This document shows, one piece after another, positions 21,290 to 32,092 of a stretch of 64,000 bases of DNA. A model generated the notes under the pieces. The model saw only the letters and a list, made by a program, of their open reading frames with translations. It searched no databases and was not told the origin of the DNA. The position numbers were made by a program, and so were the translations under genes. The DNA comes from Pseudomonas ekonensis (lineage in GTDB: Bacteria; Pseudomonadota; Gammaproteobacteria; Pseudomonadales; Pseudomonadaceae), in the NCBI RefSeq assembly GCF_019145435.1, contig NZ_JAHSTS010000001.1, forward strand, positions 634,001 through 698,000. The letters are read 5' to 3'. Within the stretch, counting starts at the first letter, position 1. The number at the start of each line of letters is the position of its first letter.

Positions 21290-22490
21290 GGGCGTTTACC
21301 TGACGTTCGGCTTCCTCCAGGCGGGCGCGGGCCTTGTCGAGGAGGTCGGGGGCGGTGTCGGCGCGTCTTTGCAGTTTGTTGAGGTCGGCCCGGGCGTAGG
21401 CCAGTTCGGTCTTCAATTGCCGGAGCTGGCTGTCGATCGGCCGTTTTTCGGTGCGCACGAGGTCGGGCAGCGGTTGTCCGCTGGCGTCCTCGGCCGCATG
21501 CAGGGCCTGTTCGGCGTCGCGCAGGGCCTGTTCCAGGATGGCGATCTGCTGCGGTGCAGCGTCCGCCGCCTGGGCTTTCTTCAGCTCGGCGCGGCGCATC
21601 GCCAACTGGATTTTCGCCCGTTTCAGTTCCACGTCTTTCGCCGGAGCCGGAGCCGGGGCCGGGGCCGCAGGGGCGACGCTGGTTTCCAGGGCCGCCAACG
21701 CCTGTTCGGCCGCCTCGAACTGCCGTTGCAGCACGATCAGTTGCGACTGTTGTTCGAAGGTCGGCGGATGACCGAAGGCTTTCAGGGATTTGTTCAGTTG
21801 GGCGCGGCTCATGGCCAGGTCGATCTTGGCCTTTTTCAGCGCCGCGTCGGCGTTGGCGGCCTTTTGTGCGCGCACCCGCTCCAGTGCGGTCTGCACCGGA
21901 TCCGCTGCGGCGGCCTGCGCTTGCGCCGCACGCCGGGCCCGGGCTTCGCGTTCGGCCTGGCGTTGCTGCTCTTCGTGCAGCAGCCGGGCATTGCGGCGCT
22001 GGTAGCGTTGCCGGGCGTGGTCGCGTTTGGCGGTGCGCGCCTGGCGCTCCTCGGGGCTTGCGGCCAGTCCGCCGACCACCGCCAGCGTTCCCGCGGGCAG
22101 CGGATGCATGTCGATGCAGTCCACCGGGCAGGGCGCCACGCACAGGTCGCAGCCGGTGCACTCGTCGACGAGCACCGTGTGCATGAATTTCGCGGCGCCG
22201 ACGATGGCGTCCACCGGGCAGGCCTGGATGCACTTGGTGCAGCCGATGCATTCGGCTTCGCGGATGAAGGCAACCTGCGGCGGTGCGGTGCCGCGGCTGA
22301 CGTCCAGCTCCAGCACCGGGATGTTCAGCAGTCCGGCCAGGGCCGCGACGGTTTCGTCGCCGCCCGGCGGGCAGCGGTTGATCGGCTCGCCGCCGGCGAT
22401 GCCTTCGGCGTAGGGCTTGCATCCGGGATGGCCGCACTTGCCGCATTGGGTCTGGGGCAGCAGGGCGTCGATGCGTTGAATCAGACTCAT
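21276..22490 (-). CDS. rsxB: RsxB/RnfB-like ferredoxin, anchorless, with long coiled-coil tail
   Basis: 404 residues, about twice the normal RsxB. The N-terminus starts directly at the first iron-sulfur domain (C16, C19, C24, C40 in CGKCGHPGC...RCPPGG), so the usual membrane helix is missing. Two ferredoxin clusters follow: C81, C84, C87, C91 and C111, C114, C117, C121. From about 150 to the end the protein is highly charged, alanine-rich and coiled-coil, with three repeats (about 217-270, 287-334, 353-400) of the pattern LK-AK--LA--RA-L-K...AEQAL-A. Such tails are normally found on RsxC. Overlaps rsxA by four bases. Confidence 0.88.
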   Translation of the reverse strand: MSLIQRIDALLPQTQCGKCGHPGCKPYAEGIAGGEPINRCPPGGDETVAALAGLLNIPVLELDVSRGTAPPQVAFIREAECIGCTKCIQACPVDAIVGAAKFMHTVLVDECTGCDLCVAPCPVDCIDMHPLPAGTLAVVGGLAASPEERQARTAKRDHARQRYQRRNARLLHEEQQRQAEREARARRAAQAQAAAADPVQTALERVRAQKAANADAALKKAKIDLAMSRAQLNKSLKAFGHPPTFEQQSQLIVLQRQFEAAEQALAALETSVAPAAPAPAPAPAKDVELKRAKIQLAMRRAELKKAQAADAAPQQIAILEQALRDAEQALHAAEDASGQPLPDLVRTEKRPIDSQLRQLKTELAYARADLNKLQRRADTAPDLLDKARARLEEAERQVNAHAAP

Positions 22491-23056
22491 GTTTTGATCA
22501 GTCCGCTGAATCCGAGAAAAGCCACCGCCATCAGTCCGGCGCCGATCAACCGGATCGGCAGGCCGCGAAAGGGCAGGGGGATATCGTTGCCGGCCGTGCG
22601 TTCGCGCAGGTCGCTGAACAGGCTCAGCACCAGCCAGAAGCCCAGGCCGGCGCCCAGGCTCGACGCTGTCGCATGAAACAGGCCTTTGTCCGCCTGGGCG
22701 TTGATCAGCGTCAGCCCCAGGATGCCGGCGTTGCCCAGCATCAGCGGCCACAGGCCGTCGAACGGCAGTGTCGGCAACCGACGCGCCAGCAATTTGAGCA
22801 GCGGCGCGACGCACAGCACGCTCAAGGGCAGAAACACCAGCAGGCGCAGGCTTTCAAGGTGCAACGGCACCAGCGCCCATTGCCAGAGCGCCTGGGCGCA
22901 GACCCCGACGAACAGCATCAGCGCCAGCGTCGCCAGGCCCAACGCATGCACCTGGCGCCGCTCGACCGCCAGCGCCGGATCGATGCCCAGCGGCCGGCTC
23001 AACACGAAGTCGTTGAGCAGCGCAGCACTGAAAATCACAAGCACGAGGTCGGTCAT
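22487..23056 (-). CDS. rsxA: RsxA/RnfA-like membrane subunit lacking cluster cysteines
   Basis: 189 residues with about six membrane helices, and the RnfA C-terminal signature [27 protein letters not shown]. In E. coli RsxA the cysteines of LGLCP and TNC contribute to an intramembrane [2Fe-2S] cluster. Here the matching places read LGIDP (Asp26) and LGNAG (Ala110), so both ligands are absent. First gene of the operon rsxA-B-D-G-E-nth, with all junctions overlapping up to nth. Confidence 0.82.
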   Translation of the reverse strand: MTDLVLVIFSAALLNDFVLSRPLGIDPALAVERRQVHALGLATLALMLFVGVCAQALWQWALVPLHLESLRLLVFLPLSVLCVAPLLKLLARRLPTLPFDGLWPLMLGNAGILGLTLINAQADKGLFHATASSLGAGLGFWLVLSLFSDLRERTAGNDIPLPFRGLPIRLIGAGLMAVAFLGFSGLIKT

Positions 23057-23132
23057 GGCGTTGCCGGCAGGTCAGGCGGATGTCCCTTAAGGTTAGGCAT
23101 TATCCGGCGCCGGTGGAGGGCGGGCCGGACAT

Positions 23133-23170
23133 GAAAAATCCCACAGGCGCACGGGGCACGCCTGTGGGAT
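23133..23170 (-). terminator. Terminator downstream of metG
   Basis: Perfect 12-base inverted repeat (ATCCCACAGGCG and its complement). On the minus strand it is followed by TTTTTC. It lies between the metG stop and rsxA, showing that the rsx operon is a separate unit. Confidence 0.85.
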
Positions 23171-23186
23171 CGGTCGGTGCGCAACC

Positions 23187-25235
23187 TTACTTGATGCGCT
23201 GACCCGGCTTGGCGCCGCTGTCCGGGCTCAGCAGGTAGATCTCTTCACCGCCGGGGCCGGCGGCCATCACCATGCCTTCGGAGATGCCGAACTTCATTTT
23301 CCGCGGCTTGAGGTTGGCGATCATCATGGTCAGGCGGCCGTCCAGCTTGGACGGATCCGGGTAGGCGCTCTTGATTCCGGAGAACACGTTGCGTTGCTCG
23401 TCGCCGATGTCCAGGGTCAGGCGCAGCAGCTTGTCGGCGCCCTCCACGTGTTCGGCCTTGACGATCAGGGCCACGCGCAGGTCGACGGCGGCGAAGGCGT
23501 CGAACTCGATTTCCGGCGACAGCGGATCCTTGGCCAGTTCGCCGTTGCCGGCGGGTGCGGCGCCGGTGTCGGTCTGGCTGGCGGTCAGGTCTTCCTTGGA
23601 GGCGTCGGTCATGGCTTGCACTTTTACCGGGTCGATGCGGGTCATCAACGGTTTGAATTCATTGAGCTGGTGGTTGGCCAGCAGTGTGGCGTGGTCGTTC
23701 CAGGTCAGCGGCGCGACGTTGAGGAACGCCTCGGCGTCGGCGGCCAGCAGCGGCAGCACCGGCTTGAGGAAGACCACCAGTTGGCGGAACAGGTTGATGC
23801 CGGTGGCGCAGATCGCCTGGACCTCGTCCTGCTTGCCTTCCTGCTTGTTCAGCGACCAGGGCGCCTTGTCGGCGATCCAGGCGTTGGCGCGGTCGGCCAG
23901 GGCCATGGTCTCGCGCATGGCACGGGCGAAGTCGCGGGCCTCGTAGGCGTCGGCGATGCCCGGCGCGGCGGCCAGGAACGCTTCGGTCAGCTCCGGCGCG
24001 GCGTTGGCGCCGACCATCACCCCGGCGTTGCCCTTATGGATGAAGCCTGCGCAGCGGCTGGCGATGTTGACCACTTTGCCGACCAGGTCGGAGTTGACCT
24101 TCTGCACGAAGTCTTCGAGGTTCAGGTCCAGGTCGTCGACGCCGCGGCCCAGCTTGGAGGCGTAGTAGTAGCGCAGGTATTCCGGCGACAGGTGATCCAG
24201 GTAGGTGCGCGCCTTGATGAAGGTGCCGCGGGACTTGGACATCTTCTGGCCGTTGACGGTCAGGTAGCCGTGCACGTTGATCCCGGTCGGCTTGCGGTAT
24301 CCGGCGCCTTCGAGCATGGCGGGCCAGAACAGGGCGTGGAAGTTGACGATGTCCTTGCCGATGAAGTGGTACAGCTCGGCGGTGGAGTCCTTGCCCCAGA
24401 ACGCGTCGAAGTCCAGCGCAGGCGTGCGGTCGCACAGGTTCTTGAAGCTGGCCATGTAGCCGATCGGCGCATCCAGCCACACGTAGAAATACTTGCCCGG
24501 CTCGTCCGGGATCTCGAAGCCGAAGTACGGCGCGTCGCGGGAGATGTCCCACTGCTGCAGGCCGGCGTCCAGCCATTCGGCGATCTTGTTGGCCACCGCG
24601 TCCTGCAGGGTGCCGCTGCGGGTCCAGGCCTGCAGCATCTGCTGGAAGTCCGGCAGCTTGAAGAAGAAGTGCTGGGAATCCTTGAGCACCGGGGTGGCGC
24701 CGGAGATCGCCGACTTCGGATCCTTCAGGTCGGTGGGGGCGTAGGTGGCGCCGCATTTTTCGCAGTTGTCGCCGTACTGGTCTTCGGTGCCGCACTTGGG
24801 GCAGGTGCCCTTGATGAAGCGGTCGGCCAGGAACATTTTCTTGTCCGGGTCGAAGTACTGGGTGATCGAGCGCGTGGCGATGTGCCCGGCGTCACGCAGC
24901 TTCAGGTAGATCCGGCTCGACAGCTCGCGGTTCTCTTCGGCGTGGGTGGAGTGGAAGTTGTCGAAGTCCACCAGGAAGTCGGCGAAGTCGGCGCTGTGTT
25001 CGGCCTGGACGTTGGCGATCAGCTGTTCCGGGGTGATGCCTTCCTTTTCCGCGCGCAGCATGATCGCCGAACCGTGGGCGTCGTCGGCGCAGACATAGAT
25101 GCACTGATTGCCGCGCTGCTTCTGGAAGCGCACCCACATGTCGGTCTGGATGTACTCCAGCATGTGGCCAAGGTGGATCGAACCGTTGGCGTAGGGCAGG
25201 GCGCTGGTGACGAGGATCTTGCGTGGCTCGGACAT
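23187..25235 (-). CDS. metG: Methionyl-tRNA synthetase
   Basis: 682-residue class I synthetase. The HIGH motif is read as HLGH in [14 protein letters not shown] zinc knuckle has four cysteines ([17 protein letters not shown]), and the KMSKS loop is [10 protein letters not shown]. The C-terminal part from about residue 580 is the Trbp111-like tRNA-binding domain ([28 protein letters not shown]), so it is the long dimeric type. It is divergently arranged with mrp across 155 bases. Confidence 0.98.
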   Translation of the reverse strand: MSEPRKILVTSALPYANGSIHLGHMLEYIQTDMWVRFQKQRGNQCIYVCADDAHGSAIMLRAEKEGITPEQLIANVQAEHSADFADFLVDFDNFHSTHAEENRELSSRIYLKLRDAGHIATRSITQYFDPDKKMFLADRFIKGTCPKCGTEDQYGDNCEKCGATYAPTDLKDPKSAISGATPVLKDSQHFFFKLPDFQQMLQAWTRSGTLQDAVANKIAEWLDAGLQQWDISRDAPYFGFEIPDEPGKYFYVWLDAPIGYMASFKNLCDRTPALDFDAFWGKDSTAELYHFIGKDIVNFHALFWPAMLEGAGYRKPTGINVHGYLTVNGQKMSKSRGTFIKARTYLDHLSPEYLRYYYASKLGRGVDDLDLNLEDFVQKVNSDLVGKVVNIASRCAGFIHKGNAGVMVGANAAPELTEAFLAAAPGIADAYEARDFARAMRETMALADRANAWIADKAPWSLNKQEGKQDEVQAICATGINLFRQLVVFLKPVLPLLAADAEAFLNVAPLTWNDHATLLANHQLNEFKPLMTRIDPVKVQAMTDASKEDLTASQTDTGAAPAGNGELAKDPLSPEIEFDAFAAVDLRVALIVKAEHVEGADKLLRLTLDIGDEQRNVFSGIKSAYPDPSKLDGRLTMMIANLKPRKMKFGISEGMVMAAGPGGEEIYLLSPDSGAKPGQRIK

Positions 25236-25389
25236 GGGGGCATCGCTACTTGATGAAACGGAGGTCGGCCACTATAAATCGCCGGCGAAGATATTTCACC
25301 CCTGCAAATGTGTGCCGGACATGCCGTCCGCACGGCAGAAGGGGTAGGATAGCCGCCATCTTTTCCCAGTCTTGCTACCGGAGTTGCCC

Positions 25390-26484
25390 ATGAGCGCCGT
25401 CACCCGCGAAGCGGTGGAAGCCGTCCTTCGCCAATACACCGACCCTTACCTGAACCAGGATCCGGTCAGCGCCGGTTGCGTGCGCGACATCGACATCCAG
25501 GGCGACCGCGTCAGCGTCCGGCTGGAATTGGGCTACGCCGCCGGCCTGTTCAAGAGCGGCTGGGCGCAGGTGCTGCAGATGGCCATCGAAGGGCTGGACG
25601 GCGTGACGGGCGCCCGTGTCGAGATCGCCAGCGTGATCGCCGCGCACAAGGCCCAGGCGCAGATTCCGGGCCTGGCCAACGTCAAGAACGTGATCGCCGT
25701 GGCGTCCGGCAAGGGCGGCGTGGGCAAGTCCACCACGGCCGCCAACCTGGCGCTGGCGCTGGTCCGCGAAGGCGCCAGGGTGGGCATTCTCGACGCCGAC
25801 ATCTATGGCCCGAGCCAAGGCATCATGTTCGGCATCCCCGAGCGCACCCGCCCTGAGGTCAAGGATCAGAAGTGGTTCGTGCCGCTCAAGGCCCACGGCG
25901 TGGAGGTGATGTCGATGGCGTTCCTGACCGACGACAACACGCCGATGGTCTGGCGCGGCCCGATGGTGTCCGGCGCGCTGCTGCAGTTGGTCACGCAGAC
26001 CGCCTGGGGCGACCTGGACTACCTGGTGATCGACATGCCGCCGGGCACCGGCGACATCCAGCTGACCCTGGCGCAGAAGGTTCCGGTGGCCGGTGCCGTG
26101 ATCGTCACCACGCCCCAGGACCTGGCGCTGCTGGACGCCCGCAAGGGCGTGGAGATGTTCCGCAAGGTCAACATCCCGGTGCTGGGCGTGGTGGAGAACA
26201 TGGCCGTGCACATCTGCTCGAACTGCGGGCATGCCGAGCATCTGTTCGGTGAAGGCGGCGGCGAGAAGCTCGCGACCCAGTACGGCGTCGAACTGCTGGC
26301 CTCGTTGCCGCTGTCGATGGTCATCCGCGAGCAGGCCGACGGCGGCAAGCCGACGGTGATCGCCGAGCCGGACAGCCAGATCGCCATGGTCTACCAGGAC
26401 CTGGCGCGCCATGTCGGCGCGCGCATCGTGCTGCAGGAAGCGGTGACCCCGGCCATGCCGAACATCACCGTCAGCGACGACTGA
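25390..26484 (+). CDS. apbC: Iron-sulfur carrier ATPase Mrp/ApbC
   Basis: 364 residues. The N-terminal MIP18/DUF59-like domain (residues 1-90, TREAVEAVLRQYTDPYLNQD) is fused to a ParA-type P-loop ATPase with the deviant Walker A GKGGVGKST. The VIDMPPGTGDIQL block and the CxxC of VHICSNCGHAEHLFGEGG, which holds a bridging [4Fe-4S] cluster, are present. It assembles or delivers Fe-S clusters. Start at the ATG at 25390 rather than the in-frame upstream Met. Divergent from metG, the same pairing as in other proteobacteria. Confidence 0.95.
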   Translation: MSAVTREAVEAVLRQYTDPYLNQDPVSAGCVRDIDIQGDRVSVRLELGYAAGLFKSGWAQVLQMAIEGLDGVTGARVEIASVIAAHKAQAQIPGLANVKNVIAVASGKGGVGKSTTAANLALALVREGARVGILDADIYGPSQGIMFGIPERTRPEVKDQKWFVPLKAHGVEVMSMAFLTDDNTPMVWRGPMVSGALLQLVTQTAWGDLDYLVIDMPPGTGDIQLTLAQKVPVAGAVIVTTPQDLALLDARKGVEMFRKVNIPVLGVVENMAVHICSNCGHAEHLFGEGGGEKLATQYGVELLASLPLSMVIREQADGGKPTVIAEPDSQIAMVYQDLARHVGARIVLQEAVTPAMPNITVSDD

Positions 26485-26517
26485 CCGAACCGCCACGCCG
26501 CAGGGCCTGTCCTGCGG

Positions 26518-26592
26518 CGTTCGGGCTGACGCGATCGCCAGCAGGGCCGGCGATCGCGTCAACCGAGCCGCACCGACAAGCCGCCCGGTGCG
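26518..26592. repeat. Diverged REP-like palindrome
   Basis: A strong hairpin, GACGCGATCGCC with its complement GGCGATCGCGTC, and a weaker second GC-rich palindrome lie between converging genes. The core resembles a decayed REP unit. It could also stop transcription, but no T-run follows. Confidence 0.5.
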
Positions 26593-26598
26593 GTGACG

Positions 26599-27357
26599 TC
26601 AGATCCGCAACCCGCCGTCCATCTCCAGGATCCGCCCGGTGTAGTAGTCGTTCTCGAAGATGTACGCCGCCGAATGGGCGATCTCTTCCGGCTTGCCCAT
26701 GCGCTTGAGCGGAATGCCCGAGGTCATCTTCTCCAGCGCTTCTGGCTTCATGCCCAGGGTCATCTCGGTCTCGATGAAGCCTGGCGCGATGCCGGCGACG
26801 CGGATGCCGTAGCGCGCCAGTTCCTTGGCCCAGGTCACGGTGGCGGCGGCGACGCCGGCCTTGGCGGCGGAGTAGTTGGTCTGGCCGACGTTGCCGGCGC
26901 GGGAGATCGACGAAATGTTGATGATGGCGCCGCCGTTGTTCAGCTCGACCATCTTCGCCGCCACCTCACGGGTGCACAGGAACACGCCGGTCAGGTTGAC
27001 GTCGATCACCGCCTGCCACTGGGCCAGGGTCATCTTGGTCATTTCGCCGTCCTTGACCTTGAGCAGCAGGCCGTCGCGCAGGATCCCGGCGTTGTTGATC
27101 AGGCCGTGGATCGCGCCGAAGTCATCGGCCACCCGGGCGACCATGTGCGTCACTTGCTCTTCGTCCGCGACGTTGCACAGGTAGCTGCGCGCCTCGACGC
27201 CCTTGGCCTTGCAGGCGGCGACGGCGGCGTCGAGCTTTTCCTGGTTCAGGTCCACCAGCGCCAGCTTCGCGCCCTTGCCGGCGAAGTACTCGGCCATGGA
27301 GCGGCCCAGACCCTGGCAACCGCCGGTGATAATGATTACTTTGTCAGTGAGTTGCAT
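26599..27357 (-). CDS. Short-chain dehydrogenase/reductase, FabG-like
   Basis: 252-residue classical SDR. The NAD(P) motif TGGCQGLG, the NNAG motif ([11 protein letters not shown]), catalytic Ser in NISSISRAG, YxxxK in NYSAAKAG, and the PG block [10 protein letters not shown] are all present. Overall it resembles 3-oxoacyl-ACP or acetoacetyl-CoA reductases. No fatty-acid or polyester gene is next to it, so the substrate is not clear. It is divergent from the HugZ-like gene. Confidence 0.85.
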   Translation of the reverse strand: MQLTDKVIIITGGCQGLGRSMAEYFAGKGAKLALVDLNQEKLDAAVAACKAKGVEARSYLCNVADEEQVTHMVARVADDFGAIHGLINNAGILRDGLLLKVKDGEMTKMTLAQWQAVIDVNLTGVFLCTREVAAKMVELNNGGAIINISSISRAGNVGQTNYSAAKAGVAAATVTWAKELARYGIRVAGIAPGFIETEMTLGMKPEALEKMTSGIPLKRMGKPEEIAHSAAYIFENDYYTGRILEMDGGLRI

Positions 27358-27519
27358 GCGCGTGCCCCCGATGGCAGGTCAAAGTGGTGTCCTTTTGGGG
27401 CCTCTGGATCTGCACCGGCCGCAGCGAGGTTGCACATCAGAATTGCCCGTCGGCGTGGCCGGGACTTGACCCGGGCGCCCGTCCGTTTTTATGACGTAAA
27501 TTATTAAAGGAGTCATAAA

Positions 27520-28251
27520 TTGAGCGTTGAAGCGGCTAAGCATGCCCGAGAATTGCTTCTCAAGGAATACCGTGGAGTGCTCTCGACCCACTCCAAGTCG
27601 ATGCCCGGTTTTCCGTTCGGCTCCGTGGTTCCGTACTGCCTCGACGATCAGGGCCGGCCGCTGATCCTGATCAGCCGCATCGCCCAGCACACCCACAACC
27701 TGCAGAAGGATCCCAAGTGTTCGCTGCTGGTGGGCGAGCGCGAGGCCGAAGACGTGCAGGCCGTCGGTCGCCTGACTTACCTGGCGGAAGCGGAAAAGCT
27801 TGCGGACGAGGCCGCCGTCGAGGCCGCCGCCGAGCGCTACTACCGCTATTTCCCTGACTCGCAGAACTACCACAAGGCCCACGACTTCGACTTCTGGGTG
27901 CTCAAGCCGGTGCGCCACCGCTACATCGGCGGATTCGGCGCGATCCACTGGGTCGAGCACCTGACGCTGGCCAACCCGTTCGCCGGCCAGGCCGAAATCA
28001 GCATGGTCGAGCACATGAACAGCGACCACGCCAAGGCCATTGCCCATTACGTCGACCTCGCCGGCCTGCCGAAAGGCGCACCGGCGCAAATGGCCGGGAT
28101 CGACACCGAAGGCATGCACCTGCGCATCGGCCAGGCGTTGTACTGGCTGCCGTTTCAAGCGCCTTGCAACACGCCGACACAAGTGCGCGAAGCCTTGGTT
28201 TTCCTGGCCCGCGCCGAACATTGGCCGAAAAATGCGCCCGCCGGCGCTTGA
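27520..28251 (+). CDS. HugZ-family haem-utilisation/PNPOx-fold protein
   Basis: 243 residues. The N-terminal split-barrel flavin/haem-binding domain (EYRGVLSTHSKSMPGFPFGSVVPYCLD) is joined to a C-terminal DUF2470-type domain (EISMVEHMNSDHAKAIAHYV). In HugZ this fold binds and degrades haem; other members bind FMN. Translation must begin at TTG 27520, because no ATG or GTG lies near the conserved start. The AAAGGAG eight bases upstream supports this. Monocistronic by layout. Confidence 0.82.
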   Translation: MSVEAAKHARELLLKEYRGVLSTHSKSMPGFPFGSVVPYCLDDQGRPLILISRIAQHTHNLQKDPKCSLLVGEREAEDVQAVGRLTYLAEAEKLADEAAVEAAAERYYRYFPDSQNYHKAHDFDFWVLKPVRHRYIGGFGAIHWVEHLTLANPFAGQAEISMVEHMNSDHAKAIAHYVDLAGLPKGAPAQMAGIDTEGMHLRIGQALYWLPFQAPCNTPTQVREALVFLARAEHWPKNAPAGA

Positions 28252-28317
28252 ATTCACGAAAGGGCGACGTCATCTAAGGCTTACTTGCAAGGCATTCTTG
28301 CGTTGAGGAACCCTTAG

Positions 28318-28794
28318 ATGCGCCCTTATTTGTTGCTCTTTCTGCTCTTCCCGGTGTTGGAGCTGTTCGTATTCGTGAAGGTGGCGGGAGCCATCGGTTT
28401 TTTCCCGGCCCTGCTGCTGATCATCCTCGGCTCGATGTTCGGCGTGTTCGTGCTGCGCGTCGCCGGGCTGGCCACTGCGCTGCGTGCCCGTGAAAGCCTG
28501 AGCCGCGGCGAACTGCCCGCGCAGACCATGCTCGAAGGCCTGATGCTGGCGCTGGCCGGCGGCCTGCTGATCCTGCCGGGCTTCATCAGCGACGTGGTCG
28601 GTCTGCTGTTGCTGCTGCCGTTCAGCCGTCGCCTGATCGCCGGCAAAATGCGCCAGCGCGCCGAAGAGCAAACCATGCGCCAACGCGCCTTCGCCGACGA
28701 CCTGCAGCCCCGTGGCGGCCCCGCGCCGCGCGAGCCCCTGGGCCGCGAGCCGACGGTGATCGAAGGCGAATTCGAGCACCGCGACACCAAGTGA
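28318..28794 (+). CDS. fxsA: FxsA-like membrane protein
   Basis: 158 residues with hydrophobic segments at about 3-20, 26-48 and 76-100, and the FxsA signature LLFPVLELFVFVKVAGAIGFFPALLLII. E. coli FxsA (suppressor of F exclusion of phage T7) sits beside groES in the same way, which supports the call. The C-terminal 50 residues are charged and cytoplasmic. Starts with ATG right after a weak GAGGAA site. Confidence 0.9.
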   Translation: MRPYLLLFLLFPVLELFVFVKVAGAIGFFPALLLIILGSMFGVFVLRVAGLATALRARESLSRGELPAQTMLEGLMLALAGGLLILPGFISDVVGLLLLLPFSRRLIAGKMRQRAEEQTMRQRAFADDLQPRGGPAPREPLGREPTVIEGEFEHRDTK

Positions 28795-28867
28795 TCCCTC
28801 TTCGGCACGGCACCTTCGGGTGCCGTGTCCGTTTCCGGGGCCTGCCTGAGAAAATTTTTCTGCCCTG

Positions 28868-28898
28868 CCCTTGTAATAAGCTTATGCGCCCTTATGTA
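28868..28898 (+). promoter_or_regulatory. Candidate heat-shock (sigma-32) promoter of groESL
   Basis: CCCTTGTAA (28868-28876) and GCCCTTATGT (28889-28898) resemble the CTTGAA and CCCATNT elements of sigma-32 promoters, at roughly the correct spacing. It lies about 140 bases upstream of groES. No CIRCE inverted repeat is seen. Confidence 0.5.
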
Positions 28899-29040
28899 TC
28901 GGTCACCGCAAGGTTTCCGGCGCACCCGCCGGACAGACTTCCGCGTCTCGCACGTCGAGCCGCAACCGGCGCAGGCCGGATTCGTTAAACCCGCCGGGAC
29001 TACACCGGCCGATGAAAACCACAATTAGGAGAGATCGACA

Positions 29041-29334
29041 ATGAAGCTTCGTCCTCTGCATGACCGCGTCGTTATCCGTCGCAGCGAAGAAGAAAAGAAA
29101 ACCGCTGGCGGTATCGTCCTGCCAGGTTCGGCTGCTGAGAAGGCCAACCACGGTGAAGTCCTCGCTGTAGGCCCGGGCAAAGCTCTGGAAAGCGGTGAAG
29201 TGCGTGCACTGTCCGTGAAGGTCGGCGACAAGGTCGTGTTCGGTCCTTACTCCGGCAGCAACACTGTGAAAGTCGACGGCGAAGACCTGCTGGTGATGAG
29301 CGAGAACGAAATCCTCGCCGTCATCGAAGGCTGA
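29041..29334 (+). CDS. groES: Co-chaperonin GroES
   Basis: 97-residue GroES with the mobile-loop region ([16 protein letters not shown]) and the C-terminal [14 protein letters not shown] and [12 protein letters not shown] blocks. It caps GroEL as a heptamer. TAGGAGAGATCGACA upstream is a strong ribosome site. groEL follows after 51 bases in the same operon. Confidence 0.98.
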   Translation: MKLRPLHDRVVIRRSEEEKKTAGGIVLPGSAAEKANHGEVLAVGPGKALESGEVRALSVKVGDKVVFGPYSGSNTVKVDGEDLLVMSENEILAVIEG

Positions 29335-29337
29335 TGA

Positions 29338-31032
<1,695 letters not shown>

Positions 31033-31053
31033 GCCAGCCTCACCCCTGTACGG

Positions 31054-31089
31054 AAAACCCCGCCTGCGATGAGCAGGCGGGGTTTTTTA
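31054..31089 (+). terminator. groESL terminator
   Basis: Inverted repeat AACCCCGCCTGC, loop GATGA, GCAGGCGGGGTT followed by a T-run, 21 bases after the groEL stop. Confidence 0.9.
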
Positions 31090-31119
31090 TTGCCCGGATT
31101 TCAGGGTTCACCCGGTGTC

Positions 31120-31290
31120 CGTTGTAGGAGCGAGCCTGCTCGCGAATGGGCCATGTCAGTCAATGCAGCGCTGACAGGCATGTCGCCAATCGCCAGCAGG
31201 CTGGTTCCCACAGTGTCTGGCGGTGTCCGCCGCATCCAGTCCTGTCCCTTGCGGGAGCCAGCCTGCCGGCGATGGCGTCGACGGGCGTTG
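31120..31290. repeat. REP-like elements downstream of groEL
   Basis: Three related palindromic cores in alternating orientation: GTAGGAGCGAGCCTGCTCGCGAAT near 31121, ATCGCCAGCAGGCTGGTTCCCACAG near 31187, and GCGGGAGCCAGCCTGCCGGCGATGGCGTC near 31252. The first is of a different REP subtype from the others. No coding potential is seen. Confidence 0.75.
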
Positions 31291-31294
31291 CCAG

Positions 31295-32038
31295 TCAGGC
31301 GTTGACCGGTTGCGCCGCAGGTGCGGTCTCGTCCCGGACGGCCGGGCGGTACAGGATCCAGTAGTAGGATCCCAGGCAAATCAGCCAGCAGAAGATCGCC
31401 GTCCACACGTTGTGCGAGAAGAAGTGCGCGCCCTGCATCATCCGGCTGACGGAGAACACCGACCCCAACGCAAACGCGAAGATGAACGCCTGGCGCGCCA
31501 GGCGCGGACGCCGGTCGCGCAGCACGAAAAACAGCGCGAACAGGGTGAACCCGGTGGCGGCGTGTCCGCCCGGCCAGCAGCGGCCGGGCTTGTCGGTGTC
31601 CGGACGGTGGCTGAGCAGCTTGCTGTAGGTCTCGTGGCCGCCGAACTGCTCCAGGCTCCAGGGGCACTGCACCGCGGTGACGGCTTTCATCGGCGTCACG
31701 AACGAAGTCGCCAGGCCCAGCGACAGCACCAGGCAACCCAGCTCACGCTTGAACGGCTTGAGGCGCACCATGAAGAACGCGCCGATGAAACCGAGGAGGG
31801 CAAACACCGAGAAGGCGATGACCACCTGCTTGGCGCGGTCGTGGAGGATGTTTTCCAGGAAGTAGCTGTGGCGGCCGATGAAGTCGCCGGCGGCCGGATC
31901 ATAGAACAGCTGCGCCAGATCCATATCCAGATCGGTCAGCTCCAGCAGCACCAGAATGACGGCGGCGGCGACGGGAATGCCGAGGCACAGCCAGAAGTTC
32001 AGCGGACGGGGGGTGGGGCGTACGGCGCTTGAAGGCAT
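31295..32038 (-). CDS. PAP2-superfamily membrane phosphatase
   Basis: 247 residues, about five membrane helices. The PAP2 motifs are KAVTAVQCPW, PGGHAATGF and SRMMQGAHFFSHNVW. Thus the usual RP of motif 1 is CP, and the motif 3 Asp is a His, while the catalytic His residues of motifs 2 and 3 remain. Such enzymes remove phosphate from lipid A, undecaprenyl diphosphate or phosphatidate; the substrate here is not determined. It lies downstream of the LtaS-like gene on the same strand, with a hairpin terminator between them. Confidence 0.85.
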   Translation of the reverse strand: MPSSAVRPTPRPLNFWLCLGIPVAAAVILVLLELTDLDMDLAQLFYDPAAGDFIGRHSYFLENILHDRAKQVVIAFSVFALLGFIGAFFMVRLKPFKRELGCLVLSLGLATSFVTPMKAVTAVQCPWSLEQFGGHETYSKLLSHRPDTDKPGRCWPGGHAATGFTLFALFFVLRDRRPRLARQAFIFAFALGSVFSVSRMMQGAHFFSHNVWTAIFCWLICLGSYYWILYRPAVRDETAPAAQPVNA

Positions 32039-32057
32039 GATGGATCCTGAAACAAGA

Positions 32058-32088
32058 AAACGCCCCGGCGCATCGGCCCCGGGGCGCT
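32058..32088 (-). terminator. Terminator after LtaS-like gene
   Basis: GC-rich inverted repeat CGCCCCGG...CCGGGGCG. Read on the minus strand it is followed by TTTTCTTG, a weak T-tract, four bases beyond the LtaS-like stop. Confidence 0.65.
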
Positions 32089-32092
32089 TCGG

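Noticed and set aside
22491..22814. N-terminal extension of RsxB by 108 codons that could supply the missing anchor
   Set aside because: The extension lies inside rsxA in another frame, is Arg/Ala-rich without a hydrophobic helix, and the four-base ATGA overlap gives a natural start at 22490.
23394..25253. Long plus-strand frame opposite metG
   Set aside because: metG on the minus strand has intact HIGH, zinc and KMSKS motifs; the frame is a shadow.
31120..31290. REP cluster considered as a small RNA or CRISPR-like array
   Set aside because: Units are palindromic, differ in spacing and orientation, and match REP elements elsewhere in the window; there are no regular spacers.
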